64,000 nt of DNA, from positions 13,010,932 through 13,074,931 of the forward strand of contig NC_092679.1 in NCBI RefSeq assembly GCF_964355755.1, in the 5' to 3' direction. The translations under genes were made by a program, and so were the position numbers. Shown here piece after piece: positions 20,844 to 33,500 of this stretch (its first letter is position 1; the number at the start of each line of letters is the position of its first letter). The notes under the pieces were generated by a model, which had not been told where the DNA came from, did not search any database, and saw only the letters and a list, made by a program, of their open reading frames with translations. Origin of the DNA: Antedon mediterranea (taxonomy: Eukaryota > Echinodermata > Crinoidea > Comatulida > Antedonidae).

Positions 20844-23800
20844 ATGATTTTAGATTTTATTTGTAACGCATGTAATAAACCATTAAAACCAATTCAATTG
20901 TTAAACGAACATCGTACGGGAAGCCTTTTAGACAACGACGTAGACGACGCTGAATTACGTAACGACTCTATTGTTTATCCTGCTTTTGGCATACTATGCA
21001 AATTATGCGAGATTGATTGTACAAAGGGTTTTAAAATTGGTCATTTAAATTTCAGAAGTCTCTATAATAAGGTGGACCATGTTCGGAGTTTACTTTCGGA
21101 ATGCCGTTTCCATGTCTTAGGAATTAGTGAAACCTGGCTAGATCAAAATATACATAATAGTGAACTTGCAATCCCAGGATACCTATTAGTTACAACAGAC
21201 AGAAATAGACACGGAGGTGGGGTGGCTATCTATGTAAACGAAAATGTTGATTTTAATGTCATTGACTTTGGTGAAAATACAATTGAATCGGTATGGATAA
21301 AAATTAAGCCGGTTAACACTAAACCGTTCGTTATAGGTAATGTTTATAGACCACCAAATTCGTGTACTGGATTTGTTGATATAATGCATGATCAAATATC
21401 TTTTATACTAGATAGTATAAGAGAGATTATTGTTGTTGGTGACTTAAATTGGAATATATTTGATAAACAGCATTCTCGGAACATTAAAACCCTCCACCAA
21501 ATTTTCCAATTAAACCAGTATATTAAAACTCCAACGCGCGTAACGGAAAACAGTAGTAGTTGTATTGATTTAATTTTTTCAAATAGGGATGACTTTATAA
21601 GCAAAACTGGAGTTGTACCAATTGGAATTAGCGATCACTCATTGATATATGCAATACGTAAAAAAATTAAAATAAAATTGCCCCCGCGTATTTTACATAC
21701 GAGAACCTTCCGGAAATTTAACGAAGATTTGTTTATTTTTGATCTTGCATCTGCTCCGTGGAGTATTTGTGAGGCGTCCGAGGATGCTGACGAGGCTTGG
21801 GACATTTGGAAACACATTTTTACTGATATTTGTGATATTCATGCTCCTATGGTGACGGTCAGGAGGAAGGGAACTGATATTCCATGGCTTACAGACGAAT
21901 TTGTTTCCCTTTCTCGTAACCGTGATTATTTAAAACAAAAAGCCGAAAAAACTAAGAACATAGATGATTGGAATTCTTACAAAAAGGCAAGAAATAAATT
22001 AAATAATTTGTCTAAATCACTAAAACGCGACTATATAAATAATAAATTAAAGGATAATGTTAATGACACTAAAACATTATGGAAAACCATGAAAGACTTT
22101 TTACCCAATAAAAAGAAACAAACTAAAACAACTCTCAATGTAAACGGTAATGAAATAAACAATCCAACTGATATTGCTAATCATTTTAATAAATATTTTT
22201 GTTCAATTTCTAATGAACTTGCATCCCATTTTAATGACAACCAAAACGATATTACCGTTGAATCGTTATCACAATTTCAACAACGTTTCAACTTTAAAGA
22301 TATTAATGGAAATGAAATTGAAGCTTTGTTGGAAAAGTTAGAAATTGGAAAAGCTACTGGAATTGATCGGGATTTCCGCTAGGTTACTTAAAATTGCATC
22401 TTCACAAATTTCTCAAAGTCTTGCCTTTTTGTTTAACTGGTCATTAAGATCTGGTGTTATTCCAAGTGAATGGAAATGTGCTAAGGTTACTCCGCTTTAT
22501 AAAGGAGGATGTAAACATGAACTTAACAACTACCGTCCAATATCTGTTATACCTATTGTTATGAAAGTTTTTGAAAGATGCATCCATAATCAAGTTATGA
22601 ATCATATAAATGAGTTTAATTTATTATGTAAAAATCAATCTGGTTTTAGGTCGTTACATTCAACTTCTACTACACTGATAGATGTATGCAATTATATATA
22701 TATATAAATATTGATAATGGCTTGGTAACTGGAGCAATTTTTCTTGACCTAAAAAAGGCGTTTGATACGGTAGACCACGATATTTTATTACGTAAATTAT
22801 GCACCTTTGGAATGATAAACACTGAGCTTGCATGGTTCAGTAATTATTTAAAAAATCGCAAACAATTTGTTAATTTTAATGGAAAAAAATCTGAAATTTT
22901 AAATGTCAACTATGGGGTACCACAAGGCTCAATTCTTGGCCCTTTGTTGTTTATTTTATACATAAATGACTTACATGATAGTGTTGATGGGATTTGTAAA
23001 ACCGTCCTCTATGCAGACGACACTGCGCTTTTTTATGCATGTAAATCAAATGAAGAGCTTACAACAGTTTTAACTGAACAGTTGGAAAATGTAAAACAAT
23101 GGTTAGATAAACATAAATTAACTCTAAACATTGATAAAACCAAATACATGCTTTTTGGTACTCATGCACGTGTTAATAAAACAACAGATGAAACAGTAAT
23201 TTTTGATAACATTCCGATTGAGAAAGTTGAAACGTTTAAATATTTGGGACTTACATTTGATGAACAACTCTCATGGAAAGTACATATTGATTATATATGT
23301 GCAAAACTATCAAAAATTCTATATCTATTTTATAGATTGAAAAGTTTTACATCTCCTAAAATTATTAAAAGATTATAGGCCTACAATGCTCTATTTTTAT
23401 CACATATTGACTATTGTTCACCAGTCTGGGGTACTGGTTCAAACGCCCATATTTTAAAATTGCAAAGGGTACAAAATAGAGCTGCACGATTAATACTAGG
23501 TGCTGATATTCGAACTCCTGTTAGACAAATGCATTATGATTTAGGTTGGCTAACAATTAAGACAAGAATTGAATATCATACAATTTGTACAATATTTAGA
23601 TGTTTACAAGAATTTGTACCTTCATACTTATGTGATGTTTTGCAATATATTAGTAGTGTACACAATATTCAAACCAGAAACTATGAAAATAATCTGTTGT
23701 ATTTGCCCAGATGTAACCTCGAAATATACAAACGTAGTTTTGTTTATTATGGAAGTTCACTCTGGAATGGCCTACCTTATGAATTAAGAAAACAAAACAA

Positions 23801-23855
23801 TTATAACCGTTTTAAATCACTTCTTAAGATTCATTTATTGTTGCCGGTGGTCTAG
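20844..23855 (+). pseudogene. LINE ORF2: APE endonuclease plus reverse transcriptase, three lesions
   Basis: From ATG at 20844. The AP-endonuclease domain occupies about residues 65-280: IGHLNFRSL, LGISETWL, RHGGGVAIYV, VVGDLNWNIFD, SSCIDLIFS and ISDHSLIY. A Lys-rich linker and the RT follow: KATGID, NYRPISVIP, KNQSGFRSLHST, FLDLKKAFDTVDH, YGVPQGSILGPLL, catalytic YADDTALF and KYLGLTFDE. The post-RT region ends with the SLWNGLPYELR box. Lesions are a one-base shift near 22370 (ORF ends 22382), a shift within an AT-dinucleotide run at 22695-22707, and an in-frame TAG at 23376-23378. Endonuclease and RT catalytic residues are intact. The protein would nick target DNA and prime reverse transcription there. 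Confidence 0.88.
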
Positions 23856-24030
23856 GATGGTTCCAGTGAAATATATTTAAATATGGTATAAAAGTTATAA
23901 TAATGAGAACATGCATTGAAGTTTAGTTTTCAAATTTTGTTTAAATGTGCCGTAGGGCCCCTCGGAAGAGCAGTTTATTTTATTACTGAGAGGGCTACCC
24001 TACTGAAAGAAAACGAAATAAAATAAAAAT

Positions 24031-24905
24031 AAACATATGTTATATTATCTCGATATAACAAGGCCTATTTTTATGAACTTCTGAAATGTCTTTATACACA
24101 CCAACTAGAAAGCAGATCCTCATATTGTTTATGGGGCATTCCACACAATTTGGTCCGTGAGTTGAAAAATTTCATTTGCCAAAGTAGATATGTTGAAGTT
24201 TAATAAATATTTTTTTTTTTATATGCTAACATTTATTTTTTCAAGTTATTGAATATTAAATATGATATATTTGGCGTTACGGATGGGACATTTTATAATC
24301 TAGCTAGTTATTTCATAAATTATTATTTAACAGATATAGTTACTTTGTGTCCTTATTGTACATAATTAACTAATTTTTAAAAAATATTTGTTTATTAATT
24401 TCATACAGGCCTTTTACATTTAAAATTTCCCGTCCGCGACGTTTGAGTGGTTTTTTTTACATTTATTTGAAAAGTAATAAAAAAAAATTGCTATTTATTT
24501 TTCTCCTCCTAGGGGTTATATCTCTTCAGATTATAAAAATATTTTTTTTGACATTTTCATATTTTGGTGAAAATATTACATTTCAAAAATATATCGTTAC
24601 GGACGGGACATTTTGTTACGGACGGGACATATCATTATTTTCACAATTAACAGGTGTTTTTTTGTAACTGTAAGGTAGATTTTGGTAGCACAAATGAGTT
24701 AATTGTTATCTATTAGACGGTGACAAGGCATTGTGGTTGCATAACACAATAACAATAAACTTAAAGAACAATACCCGGGGAAACTTTTGAGCAATAAACA
24801 AAGTGTTGTTGATCAATTAACATAAAATAATTAACCTTATACATTCAGGCAGAATTCAACTTAAATCATTCTTGTTTAAATGTTAGTCATGAAAACATAC
24901 TGATC
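24031..24905. other. Non-coding, with repeated ACGGACGGGACA motif
   Basis: Very AT-rich. GTTACGGA[T/C]GGGACATTT occurs at 24274-24292, 24595-24613 and 24614-24629. A degenerate inverse, CCCGTCCGCGACG, lies at 24429-24441. No gene is seen. This may be the 5' flank of the transposon-like gene that follows. Confidence 0.5.
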
Positions 24906-26110
24906 ATGGAAAACGCAAAGACTAGTGCAGAAAGAACAAGAGCTTGCAGAGTGCGTATACGAAATAATATACCAGCCTGTGAAGTGTGTCTTAAATTAGA
25001 CCGAAAACGAAAGGAGAGAAAAGCAAAAAAAAAAACAACGACAAGTTAACTGAATTTGAATGGGTAAAGAAGGAATGAAGAGCGGTTAAGGAAGAAATTG
25101 AGAGAGCTGAACGCAAATGAAACAAGTCTCAAATTGTCAACACAGTGTATGGTAGCAGAAGCAGTTATGGCAAGGCCAAAGCTCGTGCAGCCCTTCCTAC
25201 AACTCCAAACAGACAGGCAACAATTGTAGATGGTATCGTTGAAGATATGACGCCCACAAAACGTAAGAGAATTGCGGACGTCATAGACAAAAGAGCTGCA
25301 AATCGTCGCCTTATTGAAGGATACACACAATAAAGAAAGAAAAGATTCTCTTACAGAAGATGATTTGACAAAAGTTGTGAACTTTTATGAACAAGATGAT
25401 ATTAGTCGTATGTGTCCAGGGAAGAAAGAGTTTGTGTCGGTTGAAACAGAGACAGGGCGTGTCCACAAACAGAAACGAATGATGATGATGATGAACATCA
25501 GTGAAGCTCATCAGTTATACCTTGCTAGTGATAGTGAAATGTGGACTTTCAAAATTAAAACTAGTCAGAGAGACCATGAGGTGTGTTTATGCCGGTATCA
25601 TGAAGATCTCGAGATGTTGATTATTGGGGTCCGTAAAGTTGTACCTACATTGTAGTTTTGAAAGTCACAGTGTGCTCAATGGATAATGAAAAATGTATTG
25701 ATCGCCAGTGTCAAGACTGTGGTACCTCCCTCCTTATCAATTTGTTTAATGATGTTGACGAGAATGCCTTTGTTTCATACTATCAATAGGTTACAGAAGA
25801 TGGGCGAACATATAAATCATTACTTAAGACTGATCTTTATTCAGCAAGAGAAGGAATGGTTTCCCAGCTACAGAAATTTGCTCGTTATGTTTATAATGCA
25901 AAAAGACAACACATGGAGCCCAAAACCTTAAAAGCACAACTGGAACCCGGTGAAATTATATTACATGAAGATTTTGCTTTGAAGTATCAAAGAGAAATCA
26001 TGTAGGCTCACTGGTCCTGGCGTTACACTACTAACTGCCATTATTTACTTCAGACTAGACGAAGAACTCAAGCATGTCACGTACACAGTAATATCAGATG
26101 AAAATACATG
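24906..26110 (+). pseudogene. Broken multi-copy uncharacterised gene (PGKK.FVSV / hEDFA family)
   Basis: ATG at 24906 opens a basic N-terminus (ENAKTSAERTRACRVRIR...RKRKERKAKKK). Stops and shifts follow near 25050-25300. A readable block at 25314-25655 carries LTKVVNFYEQDDISRMCPGKKEFVSV, then ...HKQKRMM...NISEAHQLY. A later block holds LQKFARYVYNAKRQH and PGEIILHEDFALKY (25860-25985). I recall this order from a repeated, uncharacterised invertebrate family whose later part has a DFxENY-like motif, possibly a transposase-like fold. Function is unknown. The copy ends near 26110 and is clearly dead. Confidence 0.5.
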
Positions 26111-26561
26111 AAATTATTTGTACCATTCCACTCATAAACATTTAATTATTTGTATACTATTCCATCATTATTTCAGCCATTATCAGCCTACTGCAGAGCG
26201 AAAACCTCCACAAGCTGAACCTTTCCTGTCCTGTGCAGCTCTCATCCAGGATATGCAAGCAAATGCTACAATCGGACTTCTCTATTGCCAATATATGCCC
26301 TAAAATGTTATTTATACTGAAACTGTAGGGGTCTCTTTATATTTGGAGTGATCTCCCAGCTAAAAATACAATATCCGAATTTGGCTATACTGTACAAAAC
26401 ACATAGATGTGCATAATTTTACTAATTTAGACTTTGCTACTAATATAGGTCCTTTTGATTAACTAATGGTGGAAAATGTGTTGCCAATTCACAAAGGAAT
26501 ATAAAATGCCACACAGAAGTACCTGCCATTGCATACTATAGATGCCGATGATTATCTAATT

Positions 26562-27319
26562 CGCTGTTCCGCAACCTATGGGTCGCGACCCAATGTTTGG
26601 GTGGCGAAAAAAAATTGTTTCCGATACTGAACCTTTTTATCAATTGTACACTGATCTATATGTGAAATGCTCTCAGTTTTGTAGAATCTACAACACTGTT
26701 GACTACATATGTTGACTCGCGGCGAGTACCGTAGTGTACACACAATTGGGAATCGACAAAAGGGCAATGGACGCTTTTGACGCATAGTTCGTTGTTAATA
26801 TAAGTGGGGAATCCCCTTTTAGGATGTGGATTTAATAATCTTTAATTTAATAATAATTTTTCTGTAGTTTGTAAAGGAGTGTGTAACTTGACTGAAAACC
26901 TGCGAACTTTTACAATGAACATTAGAATAATAGAAAGAACAATATAAACATGTCCATCCCAAATTACACTCATAGCGATGTTGTTCAGGCCCTAGCCAGG
27001 GGAAATCTTTATGGGTCAGGAGAACCTCTTGGCATTAGCATTGAATGCAAATGTGTTTAGAGGCGGAAAAAGTAAGCTACGATCGTTTTGCCAATTGCGA
27101 GTGTGCTATTATTAGAGTGTCATTTCCGGCCAACCGGAGGTGCCATTTATCCTGATTTTTAAGTGTAAGAGTACCATTTCCAGCCATCTAGGGGTGTAAT
27201 TTAACAAATTGCCACAGGCCCCCACCACGGGGGTTTAAGCTAAAATACGCAATGTTGGGTGGCGAGAATTCTCAAAATATGATCATGGGATCACGGTCAA
27301 AAAAGGTTGTGTAACGCTG
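26562..27319. mobile_element. Non-autonomous hAT-like element
   Basis: 758 bp between perfect 8-bp duplications ATCTAATT (26554-26561 and 27320-27327). The ends are imperfect inverted repeats: left CGCTGTTCCGCAACC...GGGTCGCGACCC, right (reverse complement) CAGCGTTACACAACC...GACCGTGATCCC. An 8-bp duplication with CAG-type ends is the hAT signature. No transposase is present. Its right end lies 102 bp beyond the stop codon of the oxidase gene. Confidence 0.85.
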
Positions 27320-27420
27320 ATCTAATTAGAACACTCTGTCCAAGTTAGGACCTCTTTATCCTGCTGGTTACATATTACATACATTTTAGTGTATATTGAA
27401 CAATAGTATGTTATTGTTAT

Positions 27421-27540
27421 CTATAGTCTTGATTGCACTGTATTCAGCTGCAGGCATTGAAGAACTAATTGTGAAGCATCAACTGCACATCCCCAGTGAA
27501 GGGTAATGCCACGAGAAGAATGTCCATAGTTGTGTACAAC
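27421..27540 (-). CDS. DDO: DDO coding exon 10 with peroxisomal signal
   Basis: 120 nt ending TAG at 27423-27421. [17 protein letters not shown], then ...QSRL-stop. SRL is a type-1 peroxisomal targeting tripeptide. No canonical AATAAA is seen in the next 100 bp before the hAT element. Confidence 0.92.
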   Translation of the reverse strand, partial: VVHNYGHSSRGITLHWGCAVDASQLVLQCLQLNTVQSRL

Positions 27541-30500
27541 CTTAAAATGGAAAAACATAAAAGATTATCAAAAAACAACTTTCTTATCTGGATGACCTCT
27601 ACAGTCGGAAAATGTTCTCCCAGAGGGCAACAGTGGAAGATGATCCCATAAGTGATAGTGACTGTGTGACTTCAAAATGCCTTTTTATCGAAAGAATTTT
27701 GGTGACCAATGTTGTGTGTGTGTGTGACAAAAACTTAAATAAGCTAAGAAACATCCAAATTCAATCCATCGATGGGGTTCATGTTAGGATTAAGATTCAT
27801 AAAGAGGAAAATAGTCTCCAAATAAAGAACATTTGTGCATGTTGTTGACTACAAAAAAGGAGTAAATAACGAGTAGGAAAATCAAGTGGACAGCCTGTAA
27901 CGTGTAAGGAAAAAAAGATAAGATACTCATTCTTTCTTATACTGTATGTATCAAATGGTGTTAGACAGGGAGGAGTGATGTCTCCCCATCTGTATAATAT
28001 GTATATAAATGATCTTATCATTAAGCTTAGCAACAGCAAAGAAGGGTGCGAGTTAAATAATATTAAATTTAACAACCTATCGTATGCAGATGACATGGTG
28101 CTTATATCACCTTCTGCATCAGGGTTGCAACATCTAATTATAATTTCTGAATGCTTTGCGGCAAAAATGATATTGTTTACAATGCTAAGAAATCATCTTG
28201 TATGATAATCTGTCCTAAGTCACGGAGGATTCAATTGAAACCTATTATTACCATTAATAGCAAAAGCATATCTTGGTCATGTTATATCATAGGATTTATG
28301 TGATGAGTTTGATATAAAGCGGCAATACAGATCTTTGTGTATCCGAGCCAACTCCTTGGTCAGAAAATTTAGTATGTGTTCTATCAATGTGAAATGTGTT
28401 TTATTTAGAACATATTGTGTAAATATGTGTTGTGCTACATTATGGTGCAACTATAATCAAGGTACCTTGTGATCTCTCCAGGTATGCTACAATAATGGTT
28501 TAAGAATGTTGTTGCAAAGGCCTCGACATTGCAGTACCAGCCTCATGTTTACGGAATGTAGAATTCCCTCTTTTTATGAATTGTTAAGAATATCAATATA
28601 TAGCCTGATGTGTAGACTTAATGCAAGCAAAAATATTTTAATTCCAACGATTATAAGCAACGTCTTAGTTAAGTCGAAGATGCTCTCCAGATGGAATGCC
28701 ATCCTGAGATGAGTAGTAGTAATTTTGTTTATTTTATTTATTTCATTTATATGTAATTTGCTTTCTATGGACCAGAGTTTCCGAAATAAAAGATTGAATG
28801 AATGAATAACATTTGGACAAATTGCAAAAGATAATCATAAGCGAATTCTTTCACTATCCTTAAAGGTGGCAACCACAAACATATACACAGATGCTCTACA
28901 TAAACAAAGTCTGGAATGGAGTTGTAATTTGACCATAGAAAAAATCTAGACAAGTGACAGCTGACCAGGATACTTGTTAAATAAGTAGCCGAGCAACATA
29001 ACCACCAAGCCACAACAATATACTAACATTTATATAGGTGTACAACATATACAACCAAACAACTTACATTTACTTTTTTCCCATTGACAACTATCACTTC
29101 TCGTTCCAGGCGTACCTCTGGTCTCCCTGGACGCAAACCTACCCACTCGTTTATAATATGTGCATGCTAAAGGTAAGTAAATTAGTATACTTTGAATTTT
29201 AAACTATATATATATATATATAACATTGAAAAGCTTATATTGTTTATTCCAGGCCAAGGATAAGGTGAAGAGCAAACTCAAAATACTACAGTAGCATTGG
29301 AGCTCCAACAAGAAAATTGTTCATACATATCAGCTGTTTTTAGTTGCGTGCAAACGCGACTCTACAGCTCATTATGTCGGTCGGTAAACACTAACTCAAA
29401 TTTGAGCACACGACTGCAGCCATGTATATTTTTGGTATTTTTGAAATTTTATGGAACTTTTCCCCAATAGGGTGTAATTAAGGTGATCATGTGATATCTT
29501 TGTGCTCATCATTGGCGATCCACCCTCTCGTGATTATTTTTTACAGGTGAAGGGGATATTTTAATATGCTCTTCAACTGGTGATCATGTTTTAATAACCA
29601 CCAGTATAATACTGGGTTATAAGAGGTTATTACTAAAAGAAAACATCAAATTTAACAAGAGCTGAAAGAAATGGCATGCATTCAAGAAACTTATACCTGC
29701 TTTAGGTCTGTTACACTGAAGCTAGGCCTGTACTGTAGTCTAGCAGTAAGTTTATTTCTGGCACCCAACTAGGCCTACATGATGGTGTGTCACAGCACCT
29801 GCATAAAAGGTGCTTAGGCATTAAAGTTCCCCCATTACTTAACTATATTCTGCAAAGTGAGCACTACATTACATATGTTTATGTAGTTGTGTCCAAAATG
29901 AGAGTTTCTACAATATGCAGAGAAAAATACACACTTACTTTAAGTGATGGATCCATCTTACAAGCCCTTTTCCATATATTTTCTCTGTCCTGGTGATTTA
30001 TTGATAAATCCCAGTTATCATGTTGGTACACTCCACCAACAATAACATCATTAGAACTAAATTAAAAAATCACCAGTACTTTTGTTTGGCACAGTATATA
30101 TTTATGTATGTACTATAAAATAACAGTTAAAACAATAATTTCAAAATTTAAAACCCAGGAAGACTTGACCCATGAGCTTGTTTCGGTCTATTTTGGAGTT
30201 CGGTTTGCAATGATTTACATTTATTTATGTTCCTGAGTACTAAATATGGTGTAGATATGATGGCTCGTGGTGACAATTTAACTATAAAAGTACATAGAAA
30301 ATGTATCTTGATTGTGTAACTCATAAATTAAATGAAGCCTTCCATGGACTACAGTTTTGTAACAATTTGGTCAAAATATGTTCAGTAGCTTGGACAAATT
30401 CTTGACAAACGGAAAAATAAACCAAAGAGATTGCATAACCTCTTTGGTGGAGGTATTAAAGTTAGGTTTATTAAATTCAAATAATTCAATTATATCAAGA

Positions 30501-33500
30501 ATGGATTCAAATTCAACTCTACAACACTATGAGAGTTTTGTTTATAGAGTAAGCATGGCTTCTCCAGCAACTCGAAATCCAACTTTTATAAAATTAGAGA
30601 TGCAGGCGAAGGGGTGTCAAAAAGGTAAGAGTGGGAAGGGGGATGGGTTAAAATGGCTTAAAACAGCTTTTGATGACTCTATCCTGCATAATTACAATTA
30701 TAGCCAGGGCTGTTTAATTCTTATGAATCTATTTTTCCCTAGAAACTTCTTTGAAGTAATCAACAATAAAAAAAAAAAGATTTACCGTGGAAAGATGTAT
30801 GTCATTTTATCGTGGTCATAAGTTGCTATTTTAATCCAAGGTGCTTTGACCTGTTAAAAATGGTGAATATATTAAAATCTAAAATTTATGTTCTTTCTAT
30901 CACTAAAATCCTAAAACAAAGTAACTATTTTACTTTTAAATGTTAAGAAAGTTTGACTCTATTTTAGGCTATGTTCACACGGATTGAATTACTTGGCGTA
31001 TAAAACAGTTAGCAGTATCATAAAATTAAAAAAACTGCAAAGAAAAACGTAGGTGTTTAGGCAACACCCAATGGAACAACATCTTTGTATACTTGACCGT
31101 TTCTACTAACCTGTAACTAATGACACTGATGGAGTTACAGTGTGAAAAGGGCCTTAGTATTAGACAACTATAAACTCCTACAGTAATGCGCCAACATTCA
31201 GTATTTATTACAATATGACTCAAAATTTATACAGCAACATTTTTCATTGCTGGCTGTTATTATTAATTAAAGAAAAATAGTTTTTAGATTAGTAAAAGTA
31301 TCGGCATGATCTGCAAACTTCTTCTTCTTGAAGACCAATTGTTTAATTAAGTTTTCGAGTTCTTGATAGTTATGTTCCCCAATTTGCTAGTAAGGTTTTA
31401 TTTTACAAAAACCAAAGGTTTGCTAGTGGATAAAAATGTAAATTTATAGCTGCCTTCATAGTTTAATAACTTACCCTAAATATCTGACCACGGACCGGTT
31501 TAATGCTATCATCATGAGCCAACTGCCTGGCACCTAAACCACTACAATTTACTATCACATCATAGTCGGCAGCAATCTATTAGGCATACAAAGAATTAAT
31601 TATAGAATTAAGGAAATACAATTACATAAGTTTAAAAAATAAAAAAATACTTTTAAATGAGTTGACATGCCTACAGAATTAAGGGTGCATACTGCAAATT
31701 AAAAAAAAATAAAATTGCTCTTTTTTTAAAGGAGCTTTTTTACCTCATCAAATGAGTTGACATGCCTGTGCAAAACATTCCCTCCTTTTAATTTGAATCT
31801 AAAAAAAAGATTTTAATGTTTTCATGCTTTTCTCACACTTTATTTAACTTTGTTTTACGAGGTCAGCTCTAATCTAACCCAACAGCTACACACTGTAAAG
31901 CAGTACAAATGAATATTTCAACATAATTAATCATATATTTTATAAAGTAATCATATATCTGTATCTTTATTCATACAAAAACACGATAGAAAATAAAGCA
32001 GAAGCAGCAGAGTGGTGTTTTATTTTTATGGAAGAACGTATGTACAGCGATGTTCTATTATTATAGGAAAGAGTCTTTAGGTGTTATGTTGGCAAGTATA
32101 CAGTTTTAGAAAGACTTGACATACAGATACGATTTCGCCCCCTTTTAAGGGAATTATTCTGTTTTACAGAAAGTCCACTGAACTACAGTACAAGGGAGTA
32201 GAATAATTCCAAGGTGGAAGCCAATATAGCTAAGGTACAATCAATAACTTTGTTTTTCATTTCTTTTCGTTTCACTTTATTCCAAACTTCATTTGCATAG
32301 AAAACATTACATTACAATTTCTGTTTGTAATTTAATTCACAAACTAAACATCTGAGTTGACTTAACTAAAAATGCTCATACCATATTTTATGAAGCTTAC
32401 AGTAGATTCAACAACAAAATACTATTGTTTGCCGAATGTACTAAAATGGGCTTACACAATAACTTAATTCTTTTATTGAAACTATATACCGAATTTCTCA
32501 TAATCCTTGAAATTACAAAGATTATTTCTTTATTTAAACCCAATTCATTGTGGATCAATCAGAGGAATGCCTTTATGGACATCACATTTTAAAGCTTTGC
32601 TTATAGTGATGCCCGATTCAATCAATCAATATATAACTTTTGCTTATAACCATGTTCATTTGTAGGCTGTTGCCAATATACAGTAATCTTCCTAAACACT
32701 ACCTGCTATTTTTGATACTTACAATATTATATGTATTCATCTTTTCCATTGATTGTAAACCTCTAATGAAACTTTGTATTTATTCAGTATTTTATTATTC
32801 AACTTCTTTTTCCAATAAAAGTCAATATAAACAATTAATTTTTATTATTATATTACTGTAAATAATTGTTTTTTGTTGTAAAAATCACTATAAATACACG
32901 TTATTATGGTTACCATTATAATACTAAAAAAAATGTACGATTGATTGAATAAAGTTCACATATATACTGTCAACATGTACATACCTTTTCATAAGCCACG
33001 GCAAGTATATTTTACATTCAGTGAGATAGGTCAAAGAACTCGTACCATACCTGTACAGGAAAATTATCAATTTAATGTATATACAGGAAACATTTACACA
33101 AATAGCTACATAGGGTACAGTTACATAGTATGTTCAGATTCATTGAAATGCTTTTGTAAGAACAGGTCACATTATAATTATTATATAAGTGTTATAAGAC
33201 TTGACACAAGTGTCATAGGTTGGGATTGAATTCAAGAGTAAATAAAATTGAATAGTTGGAGAAACAAAAAAAAAAAATGGTTGCATGGACTCGTTAATAT
33301 AACCCATGCTTGCCAATAACCAGTTTTCAAAATCCTCTTTGTTGACTCAGCTTGTCAAAACTAATTTAACAGAGCTTGCCAAAATTAAGTAATAACAATA
33401 TTTGTACTGGTATTAGCATGCAACATGTAAAAGCATTAGTTAAGCAAATCCAAAGGCAATAGTGATAAATTGAGAAAGCTGTGGTGGCCAATGGAGATAC

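Larger units (their letters stand above)
20586..24030 (+). mobile_element. L2/CR1-like LINE, nearly complete 3' two-thirds
   Basis: The order is the C-terminus of an ORF1 (20586-20789), ORF2 with endonuclease and RT (20844-23855), then a 3' UTR with the hairpin-like GTAGGGCCCCTCGG ... GAGAGGGCTACCC and an AAATAAAATAAAAATAAA tail near 24010. ORF1 is cut at its 5' side next to the DIRS-like remains. Only a few lesions separate it from an open ORF2, so it is one of the younger LINEs in the window. Confidence 0.85.

Noticed and set aside
30378-30821. 147-codon plus-strand open frame inside the oxidase gene
   Set aside because: It runs antisense across intron 7 and into coding exon 7, has no recognisable domain, and looks like a chance frame in AT-rich DNA.
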